Shown here piece by piece: positions 33,414 to 40,928 of a DNA stretch of 64,000 bases (the first letter of the stretch is position 1; every line of letters begins with the position of its first letter). Under the pieces are notes generated by a model. That model worked only from the letters and a program-made list of their open reading frames with translations, had not been told where the DNA came from and ran no database searches. The stretch comes from CAVUNY01 sp963843535 (GTDB lineage: Bacteria > Chloroflexota > Anaerolineae > Anaerolineales > Anaerolineaceae): positions 744,001 to 808,000 of the forward strand of contig CAWJKU010000004.1 in assembly GCA_963843535.1 (NCBI GenBank), given 5' to 3'. The position numbers were made by a program, and so were the translations under genes.

Positions 33414-36400
33414 ATGTTTAAAAGCTCAAGGTTTACGACTATATTTTTGGTCACGATTCTGGTTGGTTCCATCCTGGGACCAGCCCAAGCCACCTCAGCC
33501 GCTGCCGTACAGCAAAGTGTGCAGCCAAAGTCCATCCTTACACCCTCGACTACGGCGATTGGCATCCTGAATATTCCCCAAACCGATGTTCCCATAAAAG
33601 TGGATGGGCAGTGCAATGATGCGGCTTATGCCAGCGCCTTCAGCCAGACCTTCACTGACGGCGGTGGGAGCGGAACGGTGCTGATTGTGCATACCGCCAC
33701 GAAACTGATTATATGCATGATTGGCACTGCCGGAACATTCAGCCAGCGCTCAGGAGCCGTTTATCTGGATCCGCAGGGGGATGGAAATACGTACACCTAC
33801 GCCGAAAAAAATGATTTCAGGCTTCAGGTCGGCATTCTCAGCGGCGCCAACACCAGCTATCAAGGCACCGGCGTGGCGGATGGATATGTTACGGATGCCG
33901 CCGTGGCGGGCTTTTGGAGTGGTTCAGCGACGGCAGATCCTAAGAGTGACATTGTGGAATATGAGATTGATCTCGCCAGCTTTGCGCTTGGAGACTGCGG
34001 GCAAGTATTTGGCCTGGCGGTGTACCACCACGCGTATGCCGCGATTGGGGATGATTATGGCTGGCCCAGTAATAAGTTTTATGACCAGCCTAGAACCTGG
34101 CAGTTATTGAAATTAACGAATGGGCCTTGCAGTACGACCAGGAAAGGGACTGTGGCTTACGTTTTCCGCGGTGAGCTTTCATCCGCCATCTCTTTTCACA
34201 ATCTGCTGAGCGGTGCCGGGTATACCGTTACCCTGGTGCCGTTAAGCGACGTTGCCGCCACCGATTTTTCTGTCTTCCAACTGATCGTGATCGCCGATGA
34301 CACGGGCAACTTAAATACCTGGGGCATACCACCAGCCACTGCAGCACAGGTGGATAAGATCAAGGCAGCAAATAAACCAGTCCTGGGCCTGGGAGAGGGA
34401 GGCTACTCCTTCTTTGGCCGGCTGGGGTTGTTTATTGGCTGGCCGCAGGGCTGGCATGGGCCGCAGCAGAAAATTTGGAAGGAGACGACTGCCCCTCCTG
34501 CTATTTTTGCCGGGATCCCGGTCGATCCCATCACCCACTACCTTGCGCCGCAAAACAGCGTCGGTATCTACCTGGGTGTGCCATCCATCCCACCCTGGGT
34601 GCTGCCGATTGCCAAAGAAGATCCCAATAAATTCAACCATGATTCATTGATCCTTCAGGGCTGCCGCATGTTGTGGGGCAATAGCGGCAATCCGACACAG
34701 ATGACGGCCGATGGAAAAGCCATATTTCTCAATTCAGTTGCTTATATGGCAGGTTTTCAATGCCCTCTTCCCCCACCTCCAACGAATGATTGCTTCACGA
34801 TCACCAAATCCGCCGGCCCAGCATCCGGGTTAGCGGTTGCCTATGGGGGCACGATTACCTATACCCTTACCTACACCTTTGTCGCAGGGATACCAAACTG
34901 CCCCGCGGAAGCCCGGCTGATCGATAAAATTCCAGATGGGACGATGTTTATTCCGGGCAGCGCCGACGGTGTTACACCAGCGGCGGACGGAACCTTCAAC
35001 TGGGTCATTACCAGCGCTGATCCCCTTAAACAAAAAACTTTCTCCGTGAGAGTTATCCAGCAAAACTGCCAAGACCAGAACACTGCCATTACCAATGTGG
35101 CGACAATCACCGCTTCAGGGCAGCCCAACCTGGACAGTACGCCGACCAGCCACCCGGTGACCTGTCCCCCAATCAGCCTGCCCAATGAAGATCCGCCGTA
35201 TATCGAAAGCGAGATCCAAGTCCATCCTTACCCGCTGGTTGCCGGAAGGGCCAGCCAGGTCTCGGTGCGCCTGACCAACACCTCGCCTGTGCCCCAACCG
35301 GTGGTTGTCAACTTCGAGTCCTCTCCCTCCCGTTTTGGGATCGGCCTGGCCTATACTCCATTTGCCAGCGTACCGGCTACCCTGCCGCCTGGCAGCAGCG
35401 CGGTGTTGAACGCCAATTTCACCCCGCCCACATCTGGGCTTTATTCCATCCAAATCCGGGTCACGAGCACTAATTTCACCACTCCGATCATCACCCAACA
35501 CAATCTGGATGTGATGGAGGACCTTCAACCGGGGGTTGCCAGCCCACTCACCTTCAGCGTACGCAATGATTCTGGGTTGACCACAGCCATTGATCTGGTC
35601 GTGGAAAATACTTGCCCTGGTTGGACGGCAATGGTAACGCCAATCACTTTGCTCAATATGACGTCGGGCGAGATTCGTAATGCCACCCTGACGGTGACCC
35701 CGCCTTCCGGGATATCTACCCTGGGAAGCGGCTGCCATATTGATGTACAGGCCTGGGACGGCACGCGCCTGGTGGGGGGGATTCGAAAACTGGATGTGCC
35801 GATTATCAATCTTCCGGTCGGGGTGATCCCACCCTGGGAGGAGCCGGAGATCAGCTTTATACCCAGCGTGCCAGTCGCAGGTGTTTCCAATCAAATTTGT
35901 GTGGAGTTGCAGAACCCCACAGGATCGGTGCGCACGGTCACCATTCAATATCTGGTCGCAGATTTCGGAGCAGGGATCGGTTTTACGTCGGTTGCAGAAC
36001 AGACGTTTAATTTACCGGCGCACAGCATCAATAAATACTGTGCGAGCTGGACGCCATCCGGCAGCGGGACACTGCATCGCTGTGTGATGGTCGTGCTAAA
36101 ACAAGCAGGATACCAGGATATGCGCAGCCAGCGTAATGTGGATATCTTACCTGCCACCAGCCTGCCTACACTCGATCTTCCCTTTGTGGTCAATAACCCT
36201 GATCTGGTCAGCCATCTCCTCACCTTCCAGCCGCGCAGCGTCGGTATTGATCCTTATTGGGTTCCAGCGATACAGATGGCAGGCGGAGAAATGCCTCCTA
36301 CGGTTGTAAATCCGGGTGAAATGATCTTGCTGCATTTGCGCCTGTTGCCCGCTGTTGCTTTAGCACCGCTGGCGGCACCTGCAAATCCTTTCTTTGGGAG

Positions 36401-36503
36401 TCAAAGACAGGTTGAAGTCGCTGTGCTGTTTGATGGCATCGAACATAGTGGATTTTCGGTCAAACTGGATTACTTGAGCTATATACCAAAGGTAAACAAA
36501 TAA
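33414..36503 (+). CDS. Large secreted multidomain protein (CBM9-like, ThuA/GATase-like and DUF11-type domains)
   Basis: 1029 residues with a signal peptide (about 1-30, cleavage near AQATSAAA). Residues about 45-230 look like a CBM9-type sugar-binding domain (VDGQCNDAAYASAF, VEYEIDLASFAL). Residues about 240-450 resemble a class I glutamine-amidotransferase/ThuA-like fold (LIVIADDTG, VLGLGEGGYSFFG) without an evident catalytic Cys. Residues about 460-590 are a DUF11-type Ig repeat (ITYTLTYTF, DKIPDGTMFIPGSADG). Two further Ig-like segments with repeated PxVAGxxxQ and PPGS motifs follow. There is no C-terminal anchor. Probably an extracellular binding or matrix protein; its substrate is unknown. 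Confidence 0.75.
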   Translation: MFKSSRFTTIFLVTILVGSILGPAQATSAAAVQQSVQPKSILTPSTTAIGILNIPQTDVPIKVDGQCNDAAYASAFSQTFTDGGGSGTVLIVHTATKLIICMIGTAGTFSQRSGAVYLDPQGDGNTYTYAEKNDFRLQVGILSGANTSYQGTGVADGYVTDAAVAGFWSGSATADPKSDIVEYEIDLASFALGDCGQVFGLAVYHHAYAAIGDDYGWPSNKFYDQPRTWQLLKLTNGPCSTTRKGTVAYVFRGELSSAISFHNLLSGAGYTVTLVPLSDVAATDFSVFQLIVIADDTGNLNTWGIPPATAAQVDKIKAANKPVLGLGEGGYSFFGRLGLFIGWPQGWHGPQQKIWKETTAPPAIFAGIPVDPITHYLAPQNSVGIYLGVPSIPPWVLPIAKEDPNKFNHDSLILQGCRMLWGNSGNPTQMTADGKAIFLNSVAYMAGFQCPLPPPPTNDCFTITKSAGPASGLAVAYGGTITYTLTYTFVAGIPNCPAEARLIDKIPDGTMFIPGSADGVTPAADGTFNWVITSADPLKQKTFSVRVIQQNCQDQNTAITNVATITASGQPNLDSTPTSHPVTCPPISLPNEDPPYIESEIQVHPYPLVAGRASQVSVRLTNTSPVPQPVVVNFESSPSRFGIGLAYTPFASVPATLPPGSSAVLNANFTPPTSGLYSIQIRVTSTNFTTPIITQHNLDVMEDLQPGVASPLTFSVRNDSGLTTAIDLVVENTCPGWTAMVTPITLLNMTSGEIRNATLTVTPPSGISTLGSGCHIDVQAWDGTRLVGGIRKLDVPIINLPVGVIPPWEEPEISFIPSVPVAGVSNQICVELQNPTGSVRTVTIQYLVADFGAGIGFTSVAEQTFNLPAHSINKYCASWTPSGSGTLHRCVMVVLKQAGYQDMRSQRNVDILPATSLPTLDLPFVVNNPDLVSHLLTFQPRSVGIDPYWVPAIQMAGGEMPPTVVNPGEMILLHLRLLPAVALAPLAAPANPFFGSQRQVEVAVLFDGIEHSGFSVKLDYLSYIPKVNK

Positions 36504-36512
36504 ACCATCTGT

Positions 36513-36565
36513 GCGGCCGGTTCCGGATGAACGTGAATAAAACCGGAACCAGCCGCCATTTTTTC
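36513..36565 (+). terminator. Terminator after the large secreted protein
   Basis: GCGGCCGGTTCCGG (36513-36526) pairs with CCGGAACCAGCCGC (36543-36556) with one bulge, followed by CATTTTTTC. It lies just past the stop and before the trpS promoter. Confidence 0.75.
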
Positions 36566-36570
36566 TTAAC

Positions 36571-36598
36571 TTGACAAGTCAATAAAATCTCTTATAAT
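36571..36598 (+). promoter_or_regulatory. Promoter of the T-box/trpS operon
   Basis: Perfect TTGACA (36571-36576) and TATAAT (36593-36598) with a 16-nt spacer. It lies right after the preceding terminator and about 10 nt before the T-box leader begins. Confidence 0.85.
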
Positions 36599-36604
36599 CT
36601 AACC

Positions 36605-36920
36605 AATCAAACATAAAGCTGTGAAGAGGACGAGTACGTGCCACTTTGGCGGTAGCAGAGAGCAGGAAACGGTGAAAACCTGCCCGTACAGCGACACGGA
36701 ATGGACCTCAGAGCTGCATGGCGAACGGAAACCCCAGTAGCCTGCGCCGGAGATGCCACCGTTATCAAGGCAAAGGGTATCGCTGAAAAGCCGTACCCGA
36801 AAGAGTGAGGCTGGCAGTTTTCCCGTGATGCATCATCATGGGATTTTTGGTTAATAAGCAGCCTAAATGAGGTGGCACCACGGACTATGCGTTCGTCCTC
36901 CCAAGGATGAACGCTTTTTT
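36605..36920 (+). ncRNA. Tryptophan T-box leader
   Basis: A tRNA-sensing riboswitch. Visible parts: Stem I from about 36617, a UGG tryptophan specifier at 36702-36704 (GAA-UGG-ACC), the T-box sequence AGGTGGCACCACGG at 36870-36883 that pairs with the tRNA acceptor end, and a terminator (36889-36898 with 36905-36914, one G-U pair) followed by TTTTTT. Uncharged tRNA-Trp should stabilise the antiterminator and let trpS-trpB2 be transcribed. Confidence 0.92.
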
Positions 36921-36935
36921 GTTTAAGGAGGTTCG

Positions 36936-37985
36936 ATGAATGTGAAAAAGGGTCGCATTCTTACCGGGCACCGGCCCACTGGGCCGCGCCATATCGGGCA
37001 CCTGGTTGGAACACTGGAGACCTGGGTAAAACTGCAGGATGCTTACGACTGCTTTTTCCTGGTAGCCGATTTACACGTTCTGACCACAGACTTTGATAAT
37101 CCGGGCCGCATCCGCCAGAATTCGATTGAAGTCGTCACCGATTGGTTGGCTGCCGGGATCGATCCTGACCGCGCGACCCTGGTGCTGCAGTCAGCTATAC
37201 CTGCCCACTCACAATTCAGCATGTTATTGAGCATGCTGGTGACGGTTTCACGCCTGGAGCGCGTCCCCACCTATAAAGAGCAGATCCAGAATCTTGGTCT
37301 GGTGCCATCTCTCGGCCTGCTGACCTATCCTGTTTTACAGACGGCGGATATTCTGCTGTATAAAGCGGACAAGGTGCCGGTAGGTGAGGACCAGCTGCCC
37401 CATCTGGAGCTGGCTCGGGAGCTTGCGCGGCGTTTTAACCAGCTCTATGCTCCGGCTTTTCCCGAGCCGCAGCCGCTGCTTTCGGCCAATCCGCGGCTGC
37501 CGGGGATCGATAATCGCACCATGCACACCTCTTACGGCAATGTGATTTATCTGAAAGACACTCCACAGGAAACTGCTCAAAAAGTCATGAAGATGTACAC
37601 CGATCCCACCCGGATCCATCCCACCGATCCGGGCCACGTGGAAGGCAACCCGGTCTTCACCTATCTGGATATCTTTGATCCCAGGCAAGATGAGCTGGTC
37701 GATTTAAAGGAGCAATATCGGGCCGGAAAAATCGGCGATGTAGACGTCAAACAGCGCTGCGCTGCCGCGCTAAACGCCTATCTGGAGCCGCTGCGTTCCC
37801 GCCGCAAGGAGTTCGCCGCCCGCCCGCGCCAGGTGCTGGAGATCTTACAGCATGGCACGGATCGCGCCCGTCCGGTTGCTCAGGAAACCTGCGACGAGGT
37901 GATGCGCCTGATGGGCCTGTCTGCCGGCCTGGACTTGAATGCCGATACCGCGCCCATCCCCGAACTCAAGGGAGCATTTTGTTGA
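36936..37985 (+). CDS. trpS: Tryptophan--tRNA ligase
   Basis: Class Ic synthetase of 349 residues charging tRNA-Trp. AAGGAGG lies 5-6 nt upstream of the ATG. Seen: GHRPTGPRHIGHLVG with the HIGH-type motif at 18-22, FLVADLHVLTT, YPVLQTADILLYKADKVPVGEDQ for Trp and AMP binding, and EGNPVFTYLDIFDP in the C-terminal half. The KMSKS loop is odd: residues 195-199 read TMHTS (followed by YGN), so both usual Lys are missing. The gene is controlled by the upstream T-box and followed by trpB2. Confidence 0.93.
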   Translation: MNVKKGRILTGHRPTGPRHIGHLVGTLETWVKLQDAYDCFFLVADLHVLTTDFDNPGRIRQNSIEVVTDWLAAGIDPDRATLVLQSAIPAHSQFSMLLSMLVTVSRLERVPTYKEQIQNLGLVPSLGLLTYPVLQTADILLYKADKVPVGEDQLPHLELARELARRFNQLYAPAFPEPQPLLSANPRLPGIDNRTMHTSYGNVIYLKDTPQETAQKVMKMYTDPTRIHPTDPGHVEGNPVFTYLDIFDPRQDELVDLKEQYRAGKIGDVDVKQRCAAALNAYLEPLRSRRKEFAARPRQVLEILQHGTDRARPVAQETCDEVMRLMGLSAGLDLNADTAPIPELKGAFC

Positions 37986-38082
37986 TTTGCCTATTTCGGA
38001 AAAATCTGCGGAAGTTGATCTCCCTGATGACCTTAACCAAACATTCACCCAAATTTTTTACCCAAATCCAAGGAGGAATCCC

Positions 38083-39462
38083 ATGTCTGAACTCACCCGC
38101 TTTATCCTGAACGAATCCGACCTGCCAAAATTTTGGTACAACGTGAACGCCGACAGCCCGGTTCAACCGGCGCCAGTCCTGCATCCGGGGACGAAAGAAC
38201 CGGTCACCCCTGATTTTCTATCGGTCTTGTTTCCGATGGACCTGATCATGCAGGAGATCAGCACCGAACGGTATATTGAAATTCCTGAAGAAGTGCGTGA
38301 AATCTACCGCCTGTACCGGCCGACCCCTTTATTGCGCGCCCGGCGATTGGAAAAGGCGCTCGGCACGCCGGCTCATATTTATTATAAATATGAGGGGGCT
38401 TCACCTGCCGGCAGCCATAAGTCAAACACGGCCATTCCCCAGGCATTTTATAACAAAAAAGCCGGCACGCACGCCCTGACGACAGAAACCGGCGCCGGGC
38501 AGTGGGGCACAGCCCTGGCGATGGCAGGCAAGATGTTCGATATTGCCGTGGAAGTTTATATGGTCAAGGTTTCTTACGAGCAGAAGCCTTACCGGAGGTT
38601 CTTAATGGAGACATACGGCGCCCAGGTTTTTCCCAGCCCAACCAGGAAGACCCACGCCGGCCAGGCAGTTCTGGATAAGGATCCAGAAAGCAATGGCTCA
38701 TTAGGGATCGCAATTTCTGAGGCCGTGGAAGTGGCTGCGACCTCAAACGGGAAGAAAAAATACAGCCTGGGGTCGGTGCTGAACCATGTCTTGCTGCACC
38801 AAACGGTGATCGGCGAAGAATCGCTCAAACAGATGGATATGGCCGGAGAATATCCGGACGTGGTCATCGGCTGTGTAGGCGGTGGGTCGAACTTCTCGGG
38901 AATCGCTTTTCCTTTCTTGCGTGAAAACCTCAAGAACGGGCAACGCACCCGCCTGCTGGCGGTTGAACCCACCGCGACCCCCTCACTGACCCGCGGTGTA
39001 TATACGTTTGATTACGGTGATACCGCCCAAATGGCGCCAATCGTCAAAATGCACACCCTGGGCCACGATTTCATGCCGTCTCCGATCCATGCTGGCGGCT
39101 TGCGTTATCACGGCATGGCTCCCACGCTGTGCGCCTTGTACGATGCCGGGCTGATCGAGGCAATTGCTGTCAACCAGATATCGACTTTTGAAGCCGGGGT
39201 GCTGTTTGCCCAGACCGAAGGGCTGCTGCCGGCGCCAGAATCGGCGCATGCCATTCGCGCGGCGATCGATGAAGCTCTTAAAGCGAAAGAGACCGGTGAA
39301 AAGAAAGTGATTTTGTTCAACCTCTCAGGTCACGGCAATTTCGACCTGACAGCATACAATGCCTATAATAACGGACAGCTGGTAGATTACGCGATCCCCG
39401 AAGAGGCTATCGCCACCATCCGCGAGCGTGTGCCCCAGGTAAATATCCCGGCGGCAGCATAA
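38083..39462 (+). CDS. trpB: TrpB-like pyridoxal-phosphate-dependent enzyme (TrpB2 type)
   Basis: 459 residues from ATG 38083 with AGGAGG 6 nt upstream. It is a fold-type II PLP enzyme of the TrpB2 class: the PLP-binding Lys113 lies in SPAGSHKSNTA, the phosphate loop is GCVGGGSNFSG, and STFEAGVLFAQTEG and FNLSGHGNFD stand near the C-terminus. The TrpB2 class makes tryptophan from indole and Ser or phosphoserine and usually has no TrpA partner beside it, as here. Co-transcription with trpS under a Trp T-box supports a tryptophan role, possibly indole salvage. Confidence 0.9.
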   Translation: MSELTRFILNESDLPKFWYNVNADSPVQPAPVLHPGTKEPVTPDFLSVLFPMDLIMQEISTERYIEIPEEVREIYRLYRPTPLLRARRLEKALGTPAHIYYKYEGASPAGSHKSNTAIPQAFYNKKAGTHALTTETGAGQWGTALAMAGKMFDIAVEVYMVKVSYEQKPYRRFLMETYGAQVFPSPTRKTHAGQAVLDKDPESNGSLGIAISEAVEVAATSNGKKKYSLGSVLNHVLLHQTVIGEESLKQMDMAGEYPDVVIGCVGGGSNFSGIAFPFLRENLKNGQRTRLLAVEPTATPSLTRGVYTFDYGDTAQMAPIVKMHTLGHDFMPSPIHAGGLRYHGMAPTLCALYDAGLIEAIAVNQISTFEAGVLFAQTEGLLPAPESAHAIRAAIDEALKAKETGEKKVILFNLSGHGNFDLTAYNAYNNGQLVDYAIPEEAIATIRERVPQVNIPAAA

Positions 39463-39470
39463 TAGAAACT

Positions 39471-39505
39471 GCCCTGGTTTGGAAAGCAGCACTCCAAACC
39501 AGGGC
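39471..39505 (+). terminator. Hairpin after trpB2
   Basis: A perfect 13-bp stem (39471-39483 with 39493-39505) starts 8 nt after the stop. No T-run follows, so it may protect the mRNA end or end transcription only partly, leaving the small downstream gene in the same transcript. Confidence 0.55.
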
Positions 39506-39526
39506 ATCCCATGATAGAATAAATAA

Positions 39527-39697
39527 ATGGGCTGTTTTCGCGCATTATTATGCATCATTTTTCCGCCCCTGGCGGTCCTGGATCAAGGCTGCGGGACAGT
39601 AGTGATTGTCACGCTGTTGACGTTAGCGGGATGGGTTCCGGGTGCAATCGCCGCTCTGCTGCTCAATTACCAGGCCAGCCAATACCGCCGCGGGTAA
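39527..39697 (+). CDS. Pmp3/YqaE family small membrane protein
   Basis: 56 residues. Two membrane helices (about 4-20 and 23-48) carry the family hallmark IIFPPLAVLDQGCG, then LLTLAGWVPGAIAALL. The family (UPF0057/proteolipid Pmp3) helps keep membrane potential under salt or cold stress in yeast and plants; the bacterial role is little known. The C-terminus is short and basic (QYRRG). It stands between the trpB2 hairpin and a strong terminator. No clear Shine-Dalgarno is visible. Confidence 0.8.
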   Translation: MGCFRALLCIIFPPLAVLDQGCGTVVIVTLLTLAGWVPGAIAALLLNYQASQYRRG

Positions 39698-39709
39698 AAC
39701 GAGTTTTTT

Positions 39710-39750
39710 AAGGGGATTCCGACTGGCACTACCAGTCGGAATCCCCTTTT
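39710..39750. terminator. Bidirectional terminator between pmp3-like and FIST genes
   Basis: Perfect 17-bp stem (39710-39726 with 39732-39748) around CACTA, followed by TTTTTT on the plus strand and preceded by TTTTTTA, which gives a run of A to the minus strand side. It serves the convergent genes on both sides. The arms share the core GGGGnTTCCGACTGG with the hairpin at 22139. Confidence 0.85.
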
Positions 39751-39756
39751 TTACGG

Positions 39757-40926
39757 TTATGCTTCTCCAATGACTGCGGTCAGAATCGATTGGTTGTAAA
39801 ACCGCACCAGATCATCTCTGCCCGGTGGACGGGTTATCTGGCCTAAAGTGTATGCGCCGATTAATGGCACGTCCCCTAATTCTTCGTGCAATACGGTGGT
39901 TAGCCTCCCTGGGTGGGTTTCCAGCAGGATATGCCAGGCCAGGTCTACAAAAATCAGCGCCAGCAGCGGCCGAGCTTTGCCAATTCCGGCCAAAGCCTGG
40001 CGCACTGAAACACGCGCACTTTCCAGGCAAGATTGGGCATCTCCCACCATCAGGTGAACGGTCTCTCCTTCGCCAATGCTGGCATTCATCCGGAAGCTGC
40101 CGTCTACTTCTACCTGGAGCGGGCTGCGAACAATTCTTTCCGGGCGGCCCTGGCTGACTTCCAGACCCAGGGGATACAGGCGGACAAGCTGGGTCAAAGG
40201 GGGAAATGCCCACTGGCGCGAAGGTGTGCCAAAGATACGCGCATAGATTTCGGCCGGGGTCTGATGGTCCAGACCCTGCAGCCAGACCCCGTGAGATTTG
40301 GTTACGGTGAAATAGATGCCGGCATCCTGCCAACCCTGGCCCAACCCTGTTCCCAGGCGCAAGCGCCCGCCCAGAGCCAACCCCGAAAGGGCGCCATTAG
40401 ACCACTGGTTCCCGCCAAATTGGTAGGTCATGCCCAATTGAACTTCACCGGCTGCCAGACCACCGGCGACCGGAAGATCCAAACCCGTCAGGGCTGGGAG
40501 AACTTGAGTGGCATCCCCTTGAATGCCATCGGCTGCCAGCAGGAGACCCTTCCACTGGCTTCCGCTCTCAGCAAGAACCTGGCCCAATCCGCGCGCAGCT
40601 GCGTTGCTGTCGCGGCCAAACTGCGGCTGCCACACGGTTTGTATTTTCCAATCGGCCCCGGATAAGATCGCGACCACTACGGAACGCGGGTGTTCGCCCT
40701 CATGGGTGAATGCCCAACGGGTGGTCATTCCCCAAACCGGCACGTCAGCCGGTATTTTCGCCAGGCCAGCGAAGACTTCCGCCACAGGGTATTCCTGGGC
40801 TGCCAGGACAATGATCGCTGCCGGGCGGGCGGAACCCAGATGCTCTAATGCTTCTTGCGAAGCCTGGCGAGCTGCTTCGCGCCCATCGATCCCCTGTCCG
40901 CTACCCCACGATATGCCGCGCGCCAT
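39757..40926 (-). CDS. FIST N/C domain sensor protein
   Basis: 389 residues. The N-terminal half (about 20-215) fits the FIST N domain (LGLLLAAD-like core, GGLAAGEVQLGMTYQFGG) and the C-terminal half (about 225-385) the FIST C domain (PLGLEVSQGRPERIVRSP, GDVPLIGAYTLGQI). FIST proteins are predicted small-ligand, possibly amino-acid, sensors found beside signal transduction genes. It starts 2 nt after the giant histidine kinase stop, so it probably feeds that kinase. There is no membrane segment. Confidence 0.85.
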   Translation of the reverse strand: MARGISWGSGQGIDGREAARQASQEALEHLGSARPAAIIVLAAQEYPVAEVFAGLAKIPADVPVWGMTTRWAFTHEGEHPRSVVVAILSGADWKIQTVWQPQFGRDSNAAARGLGQVLAESGSQWKGLLLAADGIQGDATQVLPALTGLDLPVAGGLAAGEVQLGMTYQFGGNQWSNGALSGLALGGRLRLGTGLGQGWQDAGIYFTVTKSHGVWLQGLDHQTPAEIYARIFGTPSRQWAFPPLTQLVRLYPLGLEVSQGRPERIVRSPLQVEVDGSFRMNASIGEGETVHLMVGDAQSCLESARVSVRQALAGIGKARPLLALIFVDLAWHILLETHPGRLTTVLHEELGDVPLIGAYTLGQITRPPGRDDLVRFYNQSILTAVIGEA

Positions 40927-40928
40927 GG

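Noticed and set aside
35115..35948. Minus-strand 277-codon frame
   Set aside because: Shadow of the large secreted protein gene; no ribosome site and an anomalous His/Arg/Gly composition.
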